Source: a virus. From it: a stretch of DNA of 28,732 nt. A program made the translations under genes and the position numbers. Numbering within the stretch: the first letter of the stretch is position 1; each line of letters opens with the position of its first letter. The stretch lies in the IMG/VR virus record IMGVR_UViG_3300037493_001625, positions 1-28,732 of that record. One strand, 5' to 3'. Below are positions 25,546 to 28,732 of the stretch, piece by piece. The notes beneath the pieces were generated by a model. It was not told where the DNA came from and made no database searches. It was given only the letters and a program-made list of their open reading frames with translations.

Positions 25546-25820
25546 GTAGATTATTGGAACTTGCACAGGAAGCAGAACAATCAGCCAATTTAGGTAATGC
25601 CGTAGATGTAAAATTAATGATGCAGAATTACGCCAAGTTGATTATCAAAGAATGTTTGTCATTAAGTAGTGACCTTAATCCTTTTGATGCAATGGATGCT
25701 GCTGGTGCAGGGTCGGAATCACAATATGGTTCAGCAGCATTACTTAGAGTTTATGATAACACTGTTGACCAATATTATGATGCTATCAAGAACCATTTTG
25801 GAGTAGATGATGAGTGTTGA
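25542..25820 (+). CDS. Member of the FAELIVKEC / HFGV phage family
   Basis: 92 residues. NYAKLIIKECLSL in the middle and IKNHFGVDDEC at the end match the family described for 25025; the linker is longer here and contains a Gly/Ala-rich stretch (DAMDAAGAGSESQYG). Function unknown. It overlaps the preceding gene by 4 bases and the small peptide after it. Confidence 0.55.
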   Translation: MSRLLELAQEAEQSANLGNAVDVKLMMQNYAKLIIKECLSLSSDLNPFDAMDAAGAGSESQYGSAALLRVYDNTVDQYYDAIKNHFGVDDEC

Positions 25821-25875
25821 AAATATAGTGTGCGTTTCTTTAGTGGTTTTGGCTATTGTGCTTTGGCTTTGTTGA
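25810..25875 (+). CDS. Possible 21-residue membrane peptide
   Basis: MSVENIVCVSLVVLAIVLWLC, that is 21 residues, is almost entirely one hydrophobic helix; only its first 20 are given as residue run MSVENIVCVSLVVLAIVLWL. It has GGAG about 8 bases upstream and overlaps the preceding gene. The size makes it uncertain. Confidence 0.3.
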   Translation: MSVENIVCVSLVVLAIVLWLC

Positions 25876-25884
25876 GGAATTATG

Positions 25885-26169
25885 ATGAGTAAAGAAAGAG
25901 AGTTGTTAGAACGAGTGATGTACATGATCCCATCATCAACCATATCTGAACACGACTTAGATTTGGTTGATGATATTAAAGGACTACTTGCCCAACCCGA
26001 ACCTTTTAAACCAGACTGGGATAATTACAAGCAAGGTGTAGCAGATTCAAAACGTGAGCCTTTGAGTGATGAAGAAATAGCGGCACTATGGGCTAACAAA
26101 TCACCTGCTAATGAATTTGAGTGTGTTAGGTTAGTAGAACAAGCACACGGCATTGGAGTTGAACGATGA
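25885..26169 (+). CDS. Paralogue 2 of the phage family ending in AHGIG
   Basis: 94 residues from ATG 25885 (GAGG 7 bases upstream; ATG 25882 is also possible). It matches the 20486 protein: MSKERELLERV, then GLLAQPEPFKPDWDNYKQG, KREPLSDEEI, and EQAHGIG. Identity is concentrated in these blocks, with differences between them, so the copies are old. Function unknown. Confidence 0.6.
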   Translation: MSKERELLERVMYMIPSSTISEHDLDLVDDIKGLLAQPEPFKPDWDNYKQGVADSKREPLSDEEIAALWANKSPANEFECVRLVEQAHGIGVER

Positions 26170-26534
26170 GTGGTTTTGGAAGTGTTGATAGATTTACAGA
26201 TAAAAAAGGTGGTCCTCAATGCACTGGTCTATTTGAAAACCCAGTAGATCCGTATGCTCAATATCACAATGATCCAACAAAACGTGAAGAACCTCGTAAA
26301 TCGTATGAAGAACAAAAGACCGATGAACTAGAAGGTCAAGGATTTGTTTGGTTGTTGAAACAATTATATGTTGGTCGTGTAGTAGAATACCATAGACAGA
26401 AGTATCCAAATCCTACATTATATGTTCATATAGTTAGATTTGAGGAAAAGTGTGGATGGACATTAGGAACAGGTATTGTAGTGAATAATCTGGGTAGAGA
26501 ACATACAATATCATTAGAGGAAATAAGATTATGA
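26166..26534 (+). CDS. Unknown phage protein
   Basis: 122 residues. Polar first half (GSVDRFTDKKGGPQC, then DPYAQYHNDPTKREEPRKSY), then a helix and a beta-rich C-terminal half (YPNPTLYVHIVRFEEKCGW). It overlaps the previous gene by 4 bases, as the MSGGFF gene does after paralogue 1, but I see no similarity between these two followers beyond MSG. Confidence 0.5.
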   Translation: MSGFGSVDRFTDKKGGPQCTGLFENPVDPYAQYHNDPTKREEPRKSYEEQKTDELEGQGFVWLLKQLYVGRVVEYHRQKYPNPTLYVHIVRFEEKCGWTLGTGIVVNNLGREHTISLEEIRL

Positions 26535-26728
26535 ATGAAGATATCCAAAATGCAACCTATACACTATCCATTCCTGAAAAATCAGAATGGAAATGTTATA
26601 TGTTTGGTAGTCGTCCAGATGGTAATGGTTTGGTATATCATCCAAATAAAGACAACGAACCTAACTGGTTTTGGAGAAAGATGCAGTTTTTAATTCTTGG
26701 AAATAAGTGGGTGAAGAATGAACGATAA
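26531..26728 (+). CDS. Conserved small phage protein rich in Trp, unknown function
   Basis: 65 residues. WKCYMFGSRPDGNGLVYHP (21-39) and EPNWFWRKMQFLILGNKWVK (43-62) are signatures of a small family that I remember from siphoviruses and myoviruses of proteobacteria. Basic at the end. Function unknown. It overlaps both neighbours. Confidence 0.6.
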   Translation: MNEDIQNATYTLSIPEKSEWKCYMFGSRPDGNGLVYHPNKDNEPNWFWRKMQFLILGNKWVKNER

Positions 26729-26987
26729 ATTCTTTGAAATATTGTCTAAATCTTCTGGACGAACTATTACTAGACCATACGAGGGTTCACTACTTATCAA
26801 ATTAGATTTACCAGAATTGGAAAAGTTTGCTGAATTAATTGTGAAAGAATGTGTTCGTGTATGCGAAGACGATTTACTTGATGAATATATGAGAAAATGC
26901 TTTGCAGCACAGGAAGAAGGTATTTTATATGCTGCTGTTGCTGATTGTTGCAGTGCTATGAAACAACATTTTGGAATAGAAGAATGA
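26718..26987 (+). CDS. Member of the FAELIVKEC / HFGV phage family
   Basis: 89 residues. Starts MNDKFFEILSKSSG, has ELEKFAELIVKECVRVCEDD in the middle and MKQHFGIEE at the end, the clearest member of the family in this window. The next gene begins with the same codons (ATGAACGATAAATT), so the two are a tandem duplication. Confidence 0.6.
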   Translation: MNDKFFEILSKSSGRTITRPYEGSLLIKLDLPELEKFAELIVKECVRVCEDDLLDEYMRKCFAAQEEGILYAAVADCCSAMKQHFGIEE

Positions 26988-27190
26988 ACGATAAATTATT
27001 AGAATTTGCTATACAATCTGGTGTTGTTGAATCTAATGTTGATTGGGAAAAGTTTGCTGAATTGATTGCGAAGGAAATTCTCAATATATCGGATGAAGTC
27101 ATTACCCTTAGCGATAGCCCAGAATGGTTGATATGTGAAAGATTGGGCATCAACCATGACTGGCGAAGACAATATAATTTTTGGAGTTGA
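26984..27190 (+). CDS. Member of the FAELIVKEC family with a different C-terminus
   Basis: 68 residues from ATG 26984; the longer TTG frame overlaps the previous gene. MNDKLLEFAIQSG and WEKFAELIAKEILNI match its neighbour, but the usual HFGV ending is replaced by LICERLGINHDWRRQYNFWS. Either it lost its end and read on into other sequence, or the region diverged. Function unknown. Confidence 0.55.
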   Translation: MNDKLLEFAIQSGVVESNVDWEKFAELIAKEILNISDEVITLSDSPEWLICERLGINHDWRRQYNFWS

Positions 27191-27193
27191 AGA

Positions 27194-27832
27194 ATGAAAA
27201 TAGTAATCGGAAACTACAGGAATCATTGGCTGTCTCCTTACATAATCCTTGAGAAGTTTTTCTATTGGAGAAAGAACTATGATGCCTACAAGAAAGAGCC
27301 ACCAATTTGGCTTCAGACTGTATGTAAATGGAATCAGAAGTTCCTTGATACAGTTCATCCTAAAATTGAATATATAAAGATAGACCCTTGGGATACCTGG
27401 AGTATGGACCATACACTTGCTCCAATTATTCTACCGATGTTAAAAGAATTACAGAAATCTAAACAAGGCGCACCTTATGTTGATGATGCGGACGTTCCAG
27501 ACGAACTAAAATCTATGAATGCTCCAAGATGTGAAGAAGAATGGGATACTGATGATAATTGGTTCAAACGTTGGGACTGGATACTTCAAGAGATGGTATT
27601 TGCATTTGAAGCTAAGATTACTGACAATTGGATGGCACAGTTTATAACTGGGGAATCTGATGTCATTTGGGTTGAATCTGATGAAGTATATGAGGGTGAT
27701 ACTTGTCACGAAATGAAACACGGTCCAAACCATACACAAGTATATGACTGGGAAGCGATTGCAGCATATGAAGCAAGAATCCAAAATGGATTCGAGATGT
27801 TCGGAAAATATTACAGAAGTCTTTGGAGTTGA
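27194..27832 (+). CDS. Widely conserved phage protein of unknown function
   Basis: 212 residues, rich in Trp and acidic residues. KIDPWDTWSMDHTLAPIILP (62-81), then APYVDDADVP and EEWDTDDNWFKRWDWILQEM followed by VFAFE form the core of a protein found in very many unrelated tailed phages. Predicted soluble, with no enzyme motif I can name. Its spread among phages suggests a general role in infection. The C-terminal part is variable in my memory of the family. GAAGA precedes the start. Confidence 0.7.
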   Translation: MKIVIGNYRNHWLSPYIILEKFFYWRKNYDAYKKEPPIWLQTVCKWNQKFLDTVHPKIEYIKIDPWDTWSMDHTLAPIILPMLKELQKSKQGAPYVDDADVPDELKSMNAPRCEEEWDTDDNWFKRWDWILQEMVFAFEAKITDNWMAQFITGESDVIWVESDEVYEGDTCHEMKHGPNHTQVYDWEAIAAYEARIQNGFEMFGKYYRSLWS

Positions 27833-27833
27833 T

Positions 27834-28007
27834 ATGAAATTTGCGTTATTGATGTTGGTAAGTATTATTATAGGTGTTGCTTTATGGTGTCTCTTGGGTA
27901 TTACCTTGGAACAATATGGAGTATCTAATGTATGGTTTATGGTGGCAGGATATTGGTTCTATCCAGCATTTAGTTTTCTCAATGAAAGAATTATGGGTTA
28001 CAAATGA
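27834..28007 (+). CDS. Two-pass small membrane protein
   Basis: 57 residues from ATG 27834, 1 base after the previous stop; the longer frame overlaps the previous gene. Helices at about 3-23 and 33-50, and a basic end. No family recognised. Overlaps the next gene (ATGA). Confidence 0.5.
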   Translation: MKFALLMLVSIIIGVALWCLLGITLEQYGVSNVWFMVAGYWFYPAFSFLNERIMGYK

Positions 28008-28219
28008 ATATGATAAATTATAGAGTAATTAGTGCTATGACTGTAACTGGTGAAAAATTTAGAGCAGAATATATAGATATGGCGAGGCATAACAGTTGGA
28101 AAAATATTTCAGATACAGACTGGTTTGTTTGGCACGATAGTATGGAAGAAGCAAAACAAACAGTATCCAACCATAAAAGACAGTTTGAATATGTTCCAAC
28201 AATAACTTATATAGAGTAA
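28004..28219 (+). CDS. Small soluble protein, unknown
   Basis: 71 residues, alpha/beta, with Trp-rich middle (SDTDWFVWHDSMEEAKQTV) and strand-like ends (YVPTITYIE). ATG 28010 in frame is an alternative start. No family recognised. Confidence 0.5.
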   Translation: MNMINYRVISAMTVTGEKFRAEYIDMARHNSWKNISDTDWFVWHDSMEEAKQTVSNHKRQFEYVPTITYIE

Positions 28220-28222
28220 CGT

Positions 28223-28321
28223 ATGAAAAAATTAAACTTGTTCATTCTAAAATGCGCTGTCTGGGTCGCTTCAGTTGCTCTTTTTATTTTAATAATTAGG
28301 GTTATTGAGGATATGCAATGA
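28223..28321 (+). CDS. Tiny membrane peptide
   Basis: 32 residues with a helix at about 11-27 and basic start (MKKLN). It overlaps the next peptide by 4 bases, which supports both frames. No family recognised. Confidence 0.4.
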   Translation: MKKLNLFILKCAVWVASVALFILIIRVIEDMQ

Positions 28322-28410
28322 GGTTAGCATTAGTCCTTTCAGTATCCCTTATACTTTCAGTTGTTCTGGCTGTTGCAGTAATCGTTGAAACTGCTCTAAC
28401 ACAATTTTAA
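28318..28410 (+). CDS. Tiny membrane peptide
   Basis: 30 residues, one hydrophobic helix (about 3-24). GAGGATATGC lies upstream. The stop overlaps the ATG of the LpxH-like gene (TAATG). No family recognised. Confidence 0.4.
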   Translation: MRLALVLSVSLILSVVLAVAVIVETALTQF

Positions 28411-28732
28411 TGAAAAACAATTATAAAACCATCTTTATATCTGATGTCCATCTCGGAACTAGGGATTGCAAAGCATTAGAACTGCACAATTTCCTTAAAC
28501 ATAATAAATGTGAAACACTTTATCTTGTCGGTGATATAATTGATGGATGGAGGATACAACAAAATAAATGGATGTGGAATCAATCCCACTCTAATGTTGT
28601 TCAGAAGATACTTAAATTAGCTAAAAGAAAAACTAGAGTAATCTATGTTGCTGGTAACCACGATGAATTTCTAAGACCATTAATGCCATATGGTATAGGA
28701 TTCGGTGATATAGAAATTGTTAATCAAATTGA
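28410..28732 (+). CDS. LpxH-like UDP-2,3-diacylglucosamine pyrophosphatase-type metallophosphoesterase (3' partial)
   Basis: 107 residues are visible before the window ends. Blocks: I-S-D-V-H (SDVHLGTRDCKA, 11-22), VGDIIDGW (45-52, metal-bridging Asp), the linker MWNQSHSNVVQKIL, and AGNHDEFLR (83-91). The combination SDVHLGTR...GDIIDGW...GNHDEFLR is that of the LpxH-like subgroup of metallophosphoesterases common in proteobacteria, acting on UDP-2,3-diacylglucosamine in lipid A synthesis or on related substrates. It starts in the stop of a membrane peptide gene. The GHTH block would lie beyond the window. A lipid A function in a phage is inference. Confidence 0.75.
   Translation, partial: MKNNYKTIFISDVHLGTRDCKALELHNFLKHNKCETLYLVGDIIDGWRIQQNKWMWNQSHSNVVQKILKLAKRKTRVIYVAGNHDEFLRPLMPYGIGFGDIEIVNQI

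Overview
The window is part of the genome of a large, AT-rich T4-superfamily tailed phage (myovirus). The best comparison I can make from memory is the cyanophage/pelagiphage branch of T4-like phages. Support: a T4-type RNase H next to a DsbA-like gene, a structural protein beginning MALWGN, phage-type ThyX, class I NrdB and NrdA, a GroES-like co-chaperonin, TATAAATA late promoters, strong sigma70-type early promoters, a tRNA array and a spanin pair. The spanins and an LpxH-like gene point to a Gram-negative, probably proteobacterial host. I cannot name the host. All genes seen are on the + strand.

Layout. (1) 1-3514 is a late/structural and lysis block: a partial virion protein with repeated LXE motifs, a TATAAATA late promoter, an Ig-domain virion protein, a terminator, two conserved T4-like unknowns, an i-spanin with the o-spanin gene embedded in another frame, and a coiled-coil membrane protein. 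(2) 3606-8847 is nucleotide metabolism: a zinc-finger (primase-like) protein, ThyX, small membrane proteins, NrdB, a 49-residue linker gene, NrdA, a zinc ribbon and a GIY-YIG protein. (3) 8884-12756 holds small genes and then the replication-associated group: DsbA-like, a conserved 384-residue protein, RNase H and a conserved 157-residue protein. (4) 13107-14769 is an RNA region: a tRNA-Asn gene split by a 756-base insertion that carries a PD-(D/E)XK homing-type endonuclease, tRNAs for Gly, Thr, Glu, Asp and Pro, a degenerate CCA-ended unit, and a 366-base stretch of structured non-tRNA elements. (5) 14792-28732 is an early accessory region of about 45 mostly tiny, overlapping genes, including a GroES-like protein, a glycosyltransferase, two metallophosphoesterases, a HAD phosphatase and many membrane peptides. 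It is cut into operons by near-identical promoter-leader cassettes.

The strongest candidates for something undescribed are in the RNA region. Two tandem 100-nt units (14018-14117 and 14124-14223) share a conserved core while their hairpin stems differ in sequence but keep pairing, which indicates selection on RNA structure. Beside them are two further long helices. The split tRNA-Asn rejoins on paper to a canonical 76-nt tRNA, so it is either an interrupted gene or a substrate for an unrecognised processing route. The endonuclease gene has a late promoter inside one arm of a long hairpin that ends at its ribosome binding site, a layout like that controlling I-TevI in T4.
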